Assembly: GCF_000173775.1 (NCBI RefSeq)
Contig: NZ_ACCD01000007.1
Location: 1 to 64,000, forward strand
Length of the DNA stretch: 64,000 bases
Origin: Yersinia rohdei ATCC 43380
Lineage (GTDB): Bacteria; Pseudomonadota; Gammaproteobacteria; Enterobacterales; Enterobacteriaceae
Reading direction: 5' to 3'
Below are positions 18,598-27,318 of the stretch, one piece after another. The translations under genes were made by a program, and so were the position numbers. The notes beneath the pieces were generated by a model, which did no database searches, was not told the origin of the DNA, and saw only the letters and a program-made list of their open reading frames with translations. Each line of letters starts with the position of its first letter. Position 1 is the first letter of the stretch.

Positions 18598-19977
18598 TTA
18601 TTGGATACGGATAACCACTTGCGCATGCGCATTTACAGCTCCTGCCGTCACAGTTTGCCCGCTGATTTTGCTTAACTCAGCCCGAAAATTCTCAGTGTAG
18701 CTGTTTCCCCCGGTCACAGTGCCGGTCATTTGTTGTGCTCCCTGGAAAATGCCATACCAGCCACCGCTATTACCGGTGAGTGTGACGTTTTTTGAGAGTA
18801 GGTTAATGGGATTATTATTACGGTAAATACGGATCCCGACGCCGCTTGCTATTCCTGCTGCACCATAATTGTCGGATACCAAATGGCTGATACCACCACT
18901 GCCATTCATTAATCCTAATGCTTGGGCTTTTGCTGCATTTGCCGCGGGAACTAAAAAGCCCATCGCCACAGTACCTGAAGTGACGCCAGAATTGATGCCG
19001 GTCTGGCACTGGAAATCCACACTAAACTCAGCCGAACTGGAATGACCATTATTAAGTTCTGCTACAGAAATTCTAGGTAATATCACCGTCGGGGTAAAAT
19101 TGGTTACTGCACATATTGTCGTTCGGCGGAAGGTGACAAAATTATATAACCCAATAGACGCCGGCCAGGAACCATACCAGCCGGGCCAGTTTGTTAGGGA
19201 GTCGGAACCTTCTACCGGGCCATTAATACCCGGCCCTTTAAAGGCGATATAGGCGTTCGGTTGGGTATAACCATAGGCATAAGACGCGGCATTGTTAGTG
19301 GAAGCACGAGCATAATCAACCCGAAATAGCTCGGTATACAGATTACTGAAATTTTTCGCTTTCACCAGTATCCGCCCGGTGCTGTCAGTATCAAGATCCG
19401 TTAAGCGACGGCCTTTCCATTGGCGAGCGTAATACTCGCCAGTAGATAAATTTGTTAGCCTGATGACAACATTGCGGACATAGGTAGCAAAGCCGGAGGG
19501 AACATTGCCCGCAATCGCACCATCTTCATTTTTGCCCGCAAAATCATTATCCCCATTCGTGGCATACATTTCGTAGAGCTGATCAACATCGGCAGCGGCG
19601 CAGCGAAATAATACCCGCTCAGGGTCATAACCGGTATTTAAGGCAAAAGTGGTAAAGTTCGATGTTGCTGCCGCTAATAAGGTGCCATCCGGTTGAAAAT
19701 TAGCATTGGTGCTCAGGTCAATAATACCCGGTAAGCCAAGTGAGCCATTATTGTTATCCAGTGAACCTGCCCAAGCACTGGCGGTGCCATCACCGGCACC
19801 CAATTGATTTTGGGCCGTAATTTTAGTGCAAGCTGACCAGGCTGAAGAACTGCCGAGCCCGATGACTAACATCATGCCAGTAATAAGACGTAAATGACGG
19901 TAACAGGCAGAGGTTGTTGGCCGTGATACTTTGCAAGGTATTATTTGCTCTGTGGGTTTTAACATTATTTTTCTCAT
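18598..19977 (-). CDS. large fimbrial tip adhesin candidate
   Basis: The roughly 459-residue protein has an unusually long N-terminal segment before its hydrophobic signal core (GMMLVIGLGSSSAWSA), a Cys directly after the likely cleavage site, and about 250 residues of unassigned, Asn/Gly/Ser-rich sequence. A C-terminal pilin-like domain ends AHAQVVIRIQ, the donor-strand pattern of usher-assembled subunits. Two-domain size and position after the usher suggest a tip adhesin with an N-terminal receptor-binding domain; the ligand is unknown. Start ATG 19977 follows the usher stop by five bases; ATG 19965 is an alternative. No clear ribosome binding site, so probably coupled to the usher gene. 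Confidence 0.75.
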   Translation of the reverse strand: MRKIMLKPTEQIIPCKVSRPTTSACYRHLRLITGMMLVIGLGSSSAWSACTKITAQNQLGAGDGTASAWAGSLDNNNGSLGLPGIIDLSTNANFQPDGTLLAAATSNFTTFALNTGYDPERVLFRCAAADVDQLYEMYATNGDNDFAGKNEDGAIAGNVPSGFATYVRNVVIRLTNLSTGEYYARQWKGRRLTDLDTDSTGRILVKAKNFSNLYTELFRVDYARASTNNAASYAYGYTQPNAYIAFKGPGINGPVEGSDSLTNWPGWYGSWPASIGLYNFVTFRRTTICAVTNFTPTVILPRISVAELNNGHSSSAEFSVDFQCQTGINSGVTSGTVAMGFLVPAANAAKAQALGLMNGSGGISHLVSDNYGAAGIASGVGIRIYRNNNPINLLSKNVTLTGNSGGWYGIFQGAQQMTGTVTGGNSYTENFRAELSKISGQTVTAGAVNAHAQVVIRIQ

Positions 19978-19982
19978 AATTG

Positions 19983-22646
19983 TTAACGGTGGCAACTGCC
20001 TGTTATATGGATAATATCTTGCTCAGTATCTTGATTCTCAAAGGTATAAGGTAATTCACATTGCTCACTGCTTTTTTCGCCCCAACGAACATAAAGCGAA
20101 TCTTTTTTATCTTTCACCCGTGCATAAATTTGATTCCCTTGCCCCACCATACCGACAAGTTCATCTTTACTATTAAAGACATCAGCACCTAGCGGTAATC
20201 CCTCACCATCAGGAGTTTGAGTTTGAATTAATACCGCATACCCTGTCAAAGTTTCGAATTTTACTTTTACAGCCGCCCCGGCATAGGGAACTACGCGGCC
20301 CTGATTCTCTTTTAACTCAGTATTGCGATTAATTCCTTTGGTATCTAATGCTACGGTATTGTAATTATAAGGTGTTAATGACGGCACCAAAGCAAAGCCG
20401 TTATTATCAATTCTTGCCCCTTGAGCATTACGTACTGTCGCGCCTTGTGCGCCATCCGCTTCAATTAAGCCAAAGGTTTCGCCCAAATAAGGCCCAAGTG
20501 TGACACCTTTGCTGTGTATTACCGCCGCGCCGCGCATTCCAGCACCATATTGGGTGTAATTACTGCCACGTGAATAACTGCCATTGACGGTGGCGTTAGG
20601 GAATTGCTGTTGCACATTCGCTCCCCAACTATTTGAATTGCTGCTTATATTGCTGTCTTCATAACCCGCATTGACGGAATAATTAAAGGAATTCCTTTCA
20701 CCGGCGGTTCCTGATAAAGATGTCTGATAGCTATTACCACTCTTCGGATTGCGGTTAGCAGACATTGATAAATATTGATTTTTATTGCCAATATTGAGTG
20801 GAATAGACAGGGTTATCGTCGCAATATTTTCAGTATTACCATAGCGAGTGGTAGTGGTGGTTTCATTCATATCATCGCTTTCCCAGCCATACAGTGTTGA
20901 GGTATAAACACTGCGCTGACGGCTAATCGCCAGGTTATAACTGATATCCCGATAACTATTTGAGTAACCGAGCTGTAACTGTGTATCTCTCTGTGTATCG
21001 TTATAATAATCACTGGTTGATGCAGAAGCGAAAAGCTGGCCAAAGTTACCCAGATTCTGATTAATGGTCGTCGTAAATTGGCTGCGTTGCTTATATGTTG
21101 ATGAATCCCAGGTTCCGCCGTTTTTTTGCATGGAACGCACACCAAATACGTCATTTAAATCGCGATAGCCTTTTGTGGAGTAGCGATATCCGGCCAAGGA
21201 GAATGTGGTGCCAGTTTCACTGAAGGTTTGGCTATATGTTGCCTGCATCCGCCAACCATCCTGCGTTTGGTCATCTTCAACTTTCGCATGAGAGTAAGTG
21301 GTATTCAGGCCAAAAGCACCTAAAGGCGTACCCACCACGCCCCCGGCAAGTAATGCCGCGTAGTCTTTTGCTAACCGTAGCCCAGTATTACCTGTTAATT
21401 GATTGGTTAGGCCGCGCTCGTAGGTAAAATCAGTGAAATAATTATCAATATTGGTGAAATCACGCGACTCACCAGCAACAGCGCTATAACGGCTGACACC
21501 CGGGCGCATTGAGTCAGGTACAGCACTGAATGGCACAGTAAATGTCGAGCGGCTACCATTGGCTTCTATAACCTCAACATTGAGGTCACCTTGGCTGGTG
21601 GTGCTGTATAAATCGTTAATAACAAATGGGCCGGGCGCGACGTTAGTTTCATAAATCTCACGGCCATTCTGGCTAATAATAACTCGCGCATTAGTGGTGG
21701 CAACCCCACGGACTTCAGGTGCAAAGCCGCGCATGGATTCTGGCCACATACGTTGGTCGGTTGCCATTTTCGCGCCACGAAAGGACATAGTGCCAAATAA
21801 GGTACTGTCGGTGAAGGTTTCACCCAAGGTTAATTGACTATCCAATTGCGGAATAGGGCGTTGCAGATAACTGCGAATATTATTCCACTGAGTATCACTG
21901 CCATTACTGTTACTGGAATAACGCACGTTTGACTGTTGGCGTATTTGCCACAGTCCCAGATTAATGCCACTTTTAAGGCCAAGAAAAGCGTAGTCGGAGG
22001 TGCTATTTTGCAACTGAGATGTTGTATCACTGCGATAAAAATTGGAACCGTAATTAATAAACGCGAGCTTTTCACCCTCTTCCCATTCGCTCCGCTCGAT
22101 ATAACCTCTTGGGCGCTTTTGTAATAAGGCTTGTGGAATTGATAATTCTAAACGTAACTTGGCCTGATCAAATTGAAAAGACGCACCTTTTACTCGTTCG
22201 GCCAAGGGGGCACATTGCTGCGGGGCTGCCGCCGCAGAGTCTAAGGTGTCGGGTTCTACCTCTGGGGGGTGAGGTTCTTGGGGCGCAGTACTATTTTGAT
22301 GCGTTAGTTCAATACCTGCCGCCGTTAAAAATTCATCACTCAGGCAGGGATAAACTTCTGATGAGTTAGCATCTTTAATAAATTTTATGGTCGCGCGTTT
22401 GAAAGGTTTGTTATTAATTAAGACATCGACAGCATCATAATTACCGGCAGTTATGGCATTCTCTTTATTTAATTGATTCAAGCCCGAAGCGAATTTTGTT
22501 CCTAAAAATAGCGACTCATCAAATTCGAGATCTTGCTGTGCCTCTTGGGCAAAAACAGCATCAACATGTAAGATCAAAGTAATACACAGGGTTAATGCTT
22601 TTTTGCGGCTAAAAACCTTTTTTTTCAAACAGGCTCGAATCAACAC
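19983..22646 (-). CDS. fimbrial outer-membrane usher
   Basis: The 887-residue FimD/PapC-type usher contains a signal peptide ending near VFA, an N-terminal substrate-binding domain, the 24-strand pore (ARVIISQNGREIYETNVAPG and GPFVINDLY region) and C-terminal domains. It secretes and orders chaperone-bound subunits. A Pro/Ala-rich insert (about residues 116-147) lies between the usher-N cysteines C101 and C145. The start is GTG 22646, supported by AAGGAA eight bases upstream. It is complete, without frameshift, so the operon looks functional. Confidence 0.93.
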   Translation of the reverse strand: MLIRACLKKKVFSRKKALTLCITLILHVDAVFAQEAQQDLEFDESLFLGTKFASGLNQLNKENAITAGNYDAVDVLINNKPFKRATIKFIKDANSSEVYPCLSDEFLTAAGIELTHQNSTAPQEPHPPEVEPDTLDSAAAAPQQCAPLAERVKGASFQFDQAKLRLELSIPQALLQKRPRGYIERSEWEEGEKLAFINYGSNFYRSDTTSQLQNSTSDYAFLGLKSGINLGLWQIRQQSNVRYSSNSNGSDTQWNNIRSYLQRPIPQLDSQLTLGETFTDSTLFGTMSFRGAKMATDQRMWPESMRGFAPEVRGVATTNARVIISQNGREIYETNVAPGPFVINDLYSTTSQGDLNVEVIEANGSRSTFTVPFSAVPDSMRPGVSRYSAVAGESRDFTNIDNYFTDFTYERGLTNQLTGNTGLRLAKDYAALLAGGVVGTPLGAFGLNTTYSHAKVEDDQTQDGWRMQATYSQTFSETGTTFSLAGYRYSTKGYRDLNDVFGVRSMQKNGGTWDSSTYKQRSQFTTTINQNLGNFGQLFASASTSDYYNDTQRDTQLQLGYSNSYRDISYNLAISRQRSVYTSTLYGWESDDMNETTTTTRYGNTENIATITLSIPLNIGNKNQYLSMSANRNPKSGNSYQTSLSGTAGERNSFNYSVNAGYEDSNISSNSNSWGANVQQQFPNATVNGSYSRGSNYTQYGAGMRGAAVIHSKGVTLGPYLGETFGLIEADGAQGATVRNAQGARIDNNGFALVPSLTPYNYNTVALDTKGINRNTELKENQGRVVPYAGAAVKVKFETLTGYAVLIQTQTPDGEGLPLGADVFNSKDELVGMVGQGNQIYARVKDKKDSLYVRWGEKSSEQCELPYTFENQDTEQDIIHITGSCHR

Positions 22647-22670
22647 AATAAATATTCCTTTACCGGAAAA

Positions 22671-23402
22671 TTACGACTTAATACGATAACTGCCGGTGTC
22701 TTGCCCACCGAAATCATTTACTATCAAGAAATTAACCGTAGCATTGGAAGGAACTGATGAATTTGGGATCACCCACTCAGCCTGAGACATCGGCGGGATC
22801 ATCTCTGATTTCATTTTAAGTTTTTTACCACTTCCGACAATTTCACCACTGGCAATAGTGGCATAGAAACCCGTAGGATTTTTCCCTGTCACCACCACAT
22901 CTTTACCTTGTTGGCGAAGACTAAAAGTAAGAGCACTGGGGACTTGGTCAACCCGGCCGGCAATATTATCTGGGCGATAAAATACTTTAACGCGATTGCG
23001 CATTAGCACGAGCATTTTATTACTTTTCTCTGCTTTATTGACGGGCGGTACTTGTAAGAAATTTAGATAAAACACAGATTCTTTGTCTGTTGGTAGGCCA
23101 CTACCGGTATATTTCAGCCGTAATGTTTGACCTGCATGTGCTTCAATACGAAAGAAGGGAGGGGTGACAATAAACGGCGCTTTGCCAGTTTCCGGTGTAG
23201 ATTGAGCATCACCACTGTCCAGCCAAACTTGAACAGCATTAGCGAAATTATCATTATTGGTTAATTGTACACTATGCTCTTTTTCGCCCGCCGAATATAT
23301 AATACGGCTGCCGCTCATGACGACACTGGCTTTTGCAAAAGACATACCCATAAGGATTAATAAAGTAATAAACAGATAACGGTAACTATGTATATTAAGC
23401 AT
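22671..23402 (-). CDS. fimbrial periplasmic chaperone (first of the operon)
   Basis: The 243-residue PapD-like chaperone has a signal peptide ending AKA at residue 25, followed by SVVMSGSRIIY with the conserved subunit-anchoring arginine (R33) and, later, RNRVKVFYRP with the conserved lysine. The short F1-G1 region suggests the FGS type, which serves rod-forming pili. The start at ATG 23402 is preferred over a frame 24 codons longer because GAGGA precedes it and the signal peptide then begins properly. It lies between pilin and usher, the usual place for a chaperone of rod subunits. Confidence 0.9.
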   Translation of the reverse strand: MLNIHSYRYLFITLLILMGMSFAKASVVMSGSRIIYSAGEKEHSVQLTNNDNFANAVQVWLDSGDAQSTPETGKAPFIVTPPFFRIEAHAGQTLRLKYTGSGLPTDKESVFYLNFLQVPPVNKAEKSNKMLVLMRNRVKVFYRPDNIAGRVDQVPSALTFSLRQQGKDVVVTGKNPTGFYATIASGEIVGSGKKLKMKSEMIPPMSQAEWVIPNSSVPSNATVNFLIVNDFGGQDTGSYRIKS

Positions 23403-23464
23403 ATGGGAATATCCTCTGAAGGGAGTTAGCCGAATAGTTATATGATGGAAATCACACAAAATTA

Positions 23465-23494
23465 CCCGAATCACTTACCGCTAAGTTCTTCGGG
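23465..23494. repeat. decayed ERIC core inside the fimbrial operon
   Basis: CCCGAATCACTTACC-GC-TAAGTTCTTCGGG matches the central palindrome of the ERIC copy at 51263-51386 with one gap and one substitution; the element's outer parts have decayed. As RNA on the fimbrial strand it folds as a 6-bp stem (CCCGAA/TTCGGG), a GA/GA internal loop, a 5-bp stem and a four-base loop. It lies between the major pilin and chaperone genes, where a hairpin could lower downstream expression. Confidence 0.6.
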
Positions 23495-23562
23495 TTCTAT
23501 TTGCGTGGTATTTACCGGGTGCACGAATTTATTTAAGTAACTATTCTCCGGCAATACTCATA

Positions 23563-24093
23563 TTACAGGTAAGAAACGGCATATTGTACGGAGCCGATCA
23601 CAGAACCAGGGCCTGCTTGACCAGTTGCATAATACTGAACCGCAAAATCATGCTCGGCTGATGTATCGCCTGCTTTTAATACGATACCATCTTGCGCTAC
23701 ATTGCTATTCAGATTGATACCTGTTGTGGTGGTTGCATCTTTTAATAATTGAAGCTCAACGTTTGTTGCAGTACCGGTATTCCCTAAGTTACCAGAGGTG
23801 GTGACTTGGTTAGCAACGAAAACAGTTTTTATATCAATATCAGCAGCACTTGAAGCACAACCGGTTACACCCAGAGTAAAGGTTGTTTTACCTGCTGTTT
23901 TACCCGAGGCATCTAAATCGCTGCTTGATACCGTTGGCAATAATACCATTGGGTTGGCATCAACGCCGTTCACAGAAACTGAACAAGTTTGTGCTGTTAC
24001 TTCCCCTTGGAAAGTAATTGTATTATTACTGGCAGCCATAGCAATTGTTGTGGATGCTGAGAATAATGCGATAGCCAAAGTAATCTTATTCAT
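23563..24093 (-). CDS. major fimbrial subunit (FimA-type pilin)
   Basis: The 176-residue pilin has a signal peptide cleaved after AMA (about residue 20), a donor strand NTITFQGEV, and a disulphide pair C36 (QTCSVSVNG) and the Cys in VTGCASS. Its C-terminus is of the usual type (GSVIGSVQYAVSYL). It would polymerise into the fimbrial rod. GGAG lies six bases before ATG 24093. First gene of the operon, separated from the chaperone gene by 160 bases with an ERIC-derived hairpin. Small size and high Thr/Ala/Ser content are normal for the family. Confidence 0.92.
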   Translation of the reverse strand: MNKITLAIALFSASTTIAMAASNNTITFQGEVTAQTCSVSVNGVDANPMVLLPTVSSSDLDASGKTAGKTTFTLGVTGCASSAADIDIKTVFVANQVTTSGNLGNTGTATNVELQLLKDATTTTGINLNSNVAQDGIVLKAGDTSAEHDFAVQYYATGQAGPGSVIGSVQYAVSYL

Positions 24094-24714
24094 TTAAAAC
24101 TCCAATACATTAATTAAATATAGGTTAATGATTCAGCCGTAATAAAATACGAATGAACATTTAACATTAATAAACTTGAAATGGGTTAATGACTATATGT
24201 GCGAATGTTATTCGTTTATACTCGTCAGCTTTCCACGGATTGTTTTATTTAAAGTAACTTGATGACTATTATTTCGGTCACGTCCGTTACTTGATGACGA
24301 GATAATATAGAAAGCTAATCTAACTGCACATAGGATAAGCAAACCACTTATCGTGGGAAAAATCCTACAACAATTAAAATAGAATGTAATCCATCGTAAC
24401 CCAATGTATTCAAATGATTTTATTATTAATAAATAAATCGCTATTAAGATCTTTCTTGTTGTTTTTATCGATATGTACATGTTTTAACCTATTTTCATAT
24501 ATTAATATCCTAGAATGCTAATATACTTATCATGAGGATTTATAAGGATAAGTCGGTTTTTTTTGTATGGAAATAACAGGTAAATCAATACGCTTTAATT
24601 ACCTTAAAGAAGATTATTAAAGGCATATTTATGTTCTGTCCGTTACATGAAGGGATAAATAGAAGGATAGCGGTGGAGTTACTTGCGCCGCCGATAAGGC
24701 AGCGCATGACTAAC
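24094..24714 (-). promoter_or_regulatory. fimbrial operon upstream region
   Basis: No gene is supported in this 620-bp AT-rich stretch. A minus-strand frame at 24208-24480 would encode a hydrophobic 90-residue peptide with no recognisable family and is doubtful. Near the pilin start, CGAATGTTATTCG (24202-24214) is a 13-bp palindrome, and CGAATGAACATT (24150-24161) is nearly its inverted copy 40 bases closer to the gene. These could be regulator sites. No long inverted repeat of a phase-variable invertible promoter and no recombinase gene were seen. Confidence 0.4.
24685..24705 (-). terminator. hairpin downstream of ppiC
   Basis: GCGCTGCC-TTATC-GGCGGCGC on the minus strand forms an 8-bp stem (one G-T pair) nine bases after the ppiC stop. 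There is no T-run, so it may protect the 3' end or act with Rho. Confidence 0.45.
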
Positions 24715-24996
24715 TTAGTTGCGATAGAGCACTTTAATAATATGGTAACCAAATTGGGTTTTGACCGGGCCATAAGGTTGCAGCAGTTCGCAGCTGAATA
24801 CCGCTTTATCGAAAGCAGGAACCATATCCCCTTTATTGAACTCACCCAGATCGCCGCCGTTACGTTTTGACGGGCAGTTAGAGAATTTTTTCGCTAACTC
24901 TTGGAAATTCGCACCGTTATTCAACTGTGCCAGAATATCGTTTGCCTGCTTTTCATCATCAACCAGAATGTGCAGCGCAGAAGCTTTGTTTGCCAT
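24715..24996 (-). CDS. ppiC: peptidyl-prolyl cis-trans isomerase C (parvulin)
   Basis: This 93-residue single-domain parvulin matches E. coli PpiC (Par10) along its length: [12 protein letters not shown], the GGDLGEF motif, [14 protein letters not shown] and the C-terminal [14 protein letters not shown]. It catalyses proline isomerisation in the cytoplasm. The start at ATG 24996 ([11 protein letters not shown]) is chosen over a six-codon longer frame by comparison with the family; the ribosome binding site is weak (GGTGG). It is divergent from rep, as in E. coli. Confidence 0.93.
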   Translation of the reverse strand: MANKASALHILVDDEKQANDILAQLNNGANFQELAKKFSNCPSKRNGGDLGEFNKGDMVPAFDKAVFSCELLQPYGPVKTQFGYHIIKVLYRN

Positions 24997-25222
24997 AGTA
25001 ACAATTACCACCAAGTTATTTGGTTTGAACGAAGATTATCTTCAAGAGATTCTTGAAGCGCGCCAGTGTAGCGTATTTTGGTGCTGATGGGGCCTTTATG
25101 GCCGGTGTTTTACAAACCAAAAGGCAGCATTTTACAGCTTAAAAGAGGGCGGTATTTTTTTTCGGCGGCTGCTTTCTGCTACAATCCTGTTCCCCTGTTA
25201 ACCCACAGAGCTGCTGAGTGCC

Positions 25223-27244
25223 ATGCGATTAAATCCCAGCCAACAACAAGCCGTCGAATTTGTCACCGGGCCCTGTCTGGTATTGGCCGGCGCCGGTTCG
25301 GGCAAAACCCGGGTCATTACTAACAAGATTGCCCATTTGATCCGCCAATGCGGTTATCAGCCCAAACATATTGCTGCGGTGACCTTCACCAATAAAGCTG
25401 CGCGAGAAATGAAAGAACGTGTGGCTCAGACTTTGGGCCGTAAAGAAGCGCGGGGCTTGATGATTGCGACTTTCCATACTTTGGGTCTGGAAATTATCAA
25501 AAAAGAATACAAAGCATTGGGGATGAAATCGAATTTCTCACTGTTTGATGCGCAAGACCAGTTGGGTTTATTGAAAGATCTAACTCATAAATGGCTGGAA
25601 GATGACAAAACATTACTGCAACAGCTGATCTCGCAGATCTCCAATTGGAAAAATGATCTTCTTGCTCCGGCTGCTGCGGCGGCAATGGCAAGATCCGAGC
25701 GAGATAAGTTATTCGTCCATTGCTATGGTTTATATGACGCCCATTTAAAAGCCTGCAATGTGCTGGATTTTGACGACCTTATCTCTTTACCGACACTGTT
25801 GCTGCAAAATAACCAGGAAGTGCGCGAGCGCTGGCAAAATCGTCTGCGTTACTTATTAGTAGATGAATATCAGGATACCAATACCAGCCAATATCAAATG
25901 GTTAAATTATTGGTGGGCAGTCGGGCGCGTTTTACGGTGGTGGGTGATGATGACCAATCCATCTATTCATGGCGTGGTGCGCGACCACAGAATTTAGTCT
26001 TGCTGAATGAAGATTTCCCTCAATTACAGGTGATTAAGTTAGAGCAGAATTACCGCTCTTCTGGCCGGATTCTGAAAGCGGCGAATATTCTTATTGCCAA
26101 TAATCCCCATGTTTTTGAAAAACGCCTTTTCTCAGAATTGGGATATGGTGATGAGCTAAAAGTCATTACTGCAAATAATGAAGATCATGAGGCAGAGAGA
26201 GTTGTCGGTGAGCTTATTGCCCATCACTTTGTGAAAAAGACGCAATACAGCGACTATGCCATTTTATATCGTGGTAACCATCAATCGCGGTTATTTGAAA
26301 AGCTGCTGATGCAGAACCGCATCCCTTATCGGATCTCGGGGGGGGATTCGTTTTTCTCTCGTCCAGAGATAAAAGACTTACTGGCTTACCTGCGAGTATT
26401 GACCAATCAGGACGATGACAGCGCTTTTTTGCGGATCGTGAATACACCAAAGCGCGAGATAGGGTCGGCCACGATTCAAAAGCTGGGTGAATGGGCGAAT
26501 GTACGTAATAAAAGTCTGTTTCGTGCCAGTTTTGATTTGGGGCTGGGTGAACATCTCAAAGGCCGTGGTCTGGAGTCATTACAACGTTTTACGCATTGGC
26601 TTGATGGTGTTATTCGGCTGGTCGAGCGCGAACCAGTGGCGGCAGTGCGGGATTTGCTCCAGGGTATTGATTATGAGAGCTGGTTATTCGAAACCTCTCC
26701 GAGCCCGAAAGCCGCTGAAATGCGGATGAAAAACGTTAATTTATTATTCAGCTGGATGACTGAAATGCTGGAAGGTTCAGAACTGAATGAGCCAATGTCG
26801 CTGACGCAAGTTGTCACGCGCTTTACTCTGCGCGACATGATGGAACGTGGAGAAAGTGATGAAGAGCTGGATCAAGTGCAATTGATGACGTTGCATGCTT
26901 CCAAAGGGCTGGAATTCCCTTATGTGTTCTTAGTCGGCATGGAAGAAGGTTTACTCCCGCACCAAAGTAGCATTGACGAAGACAATGTGGATGAAGAGCG
27001 GCGGCTGGCCTATGTGGGTATTACGCGGGCGCAGCGCGAGTTGTTTTTCACCTTATGCAAAGAGCGTCGGCAATATGGCGAACTGATTCGGCCGGAACCT
27101 AGCCGTTTCTTACTGGAGTTGCCGCAGGACGATTTGAAGTGGGAAAATGACCGTAAAGTTGTTAGCCCACAAGAGCGGATGGAAAAGGGGAAAAGTCATC
27201 TGGCTAATATTCGTGCCCAATTAGCGAATGCTAAAAAACAGTAG
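25223..27244 (+). CDS. rep: ATP-dependent DNA helicase Rep
   Basis: The 673-residue superfamily 1A 3'-5' helicase helps replication forks pass protein roadblocks and restart. Motif I GAGSGKT is at residues 23-29. Motifs Ia ([11 protein letters not shown]), II ([10 protein letters not shown]), III ([15 protein letters not shown]), IV, V ([15 protein letters not shown]) and VI ([12 protein letters not shown]) all follow in order. Start ATG 25223 gives [16 protein letters not shown], matching E. coli Rep. It is full length and ends at an intrinsic terminator. Confidence 0.97.
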   Translation: MRLNPSQQQAVEFVTGPCLVLAGAGSGKTRVITNKIAHLIRQCGYQPKHIAAVTFTNKAAREMKERVAQTLGRKEARGLMIATFHTLGLEIIKKEYKALGMKSNFSLFDAQDQLGLLKDLTHKWLEDDKTLLQQLISQISNWKNDLLAPAAAAAMARSERDKLFVHCYGLYDAHLKACNVLDFDDLISLPTLLLQNNQEVRERWQNRLRYLLVDEYQDTNTSQYQMVKLLVGSRARFTVVGDDDQSIYSWRGARPQNLVLLNEDFPQLQVIKLEQNYRSSGRILKAANILIANNPHVFEKRLFSELGYGDELKVITANNEDHEAERVVGELIAHHFVKKTQYSDYAILYRGNHQSRLFEKLLMQNRIPYRISGGDSFFSRPEIKDLLAYLRVLTNQDDDSAFLRIVNTPKREIGSATIQKLGEWANVRNKSLFRASFDLGLGEHLKGRGLESLQRFTHWLDGVIRLVEREPVAAVRDLLQGIDYESWLFETSPSPKAAEMRMKNVNLLFSWMTEMLEGSELNEPMSLTQVVTRFTLRDMMERGESDEELDQVQLMTLHASKGLEFPYVFLVGMEEGLLPHQSSIDEDNVDEERRLAYVGITRAQRELFFTLCKERRQYGELIRPEPSRFLLELPQDDLKWENDRKVVSPQERMEKGKSHLANIRAQLANAKKQ

Positions 27245-27264
27245 CAAATACCCAAAAACAGTGA

Positions 27265-27303
27265 CGGCGGTTATTTATCATCATAAATTTCCGCCGTTTT
27301 TTT
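27265..27303 (+). terminator. rep intrinsic terminator
   Basis: CGGCGG-TT-ATTTAT pairs with ATAAAT-TT-CCGCCG around a CATC loop, followed by seven T. The opposite strand lacks a T-run, so it serves rep only, not the convergent polygalacturonase gene. Confidence 0.88.
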
Positions 27304-27318
27304 ATCTATTAATCAGCA

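Noticed and set aside
24208-24480. 90-codon hydrophobic minus-strand frame upstream of the pilin gene
   Set aside because: AT-rich, no ribosome binding site that I can see, no recognisable motif; kept only as a doubtful note in the region entry.
24094-24540. Possible phase-variable invertible promoter for the fimbriae
   Set aside because: The only inverted repeats are short (11-13 bases) and close together, and no FimB/FimE-type recombinase is in the window.
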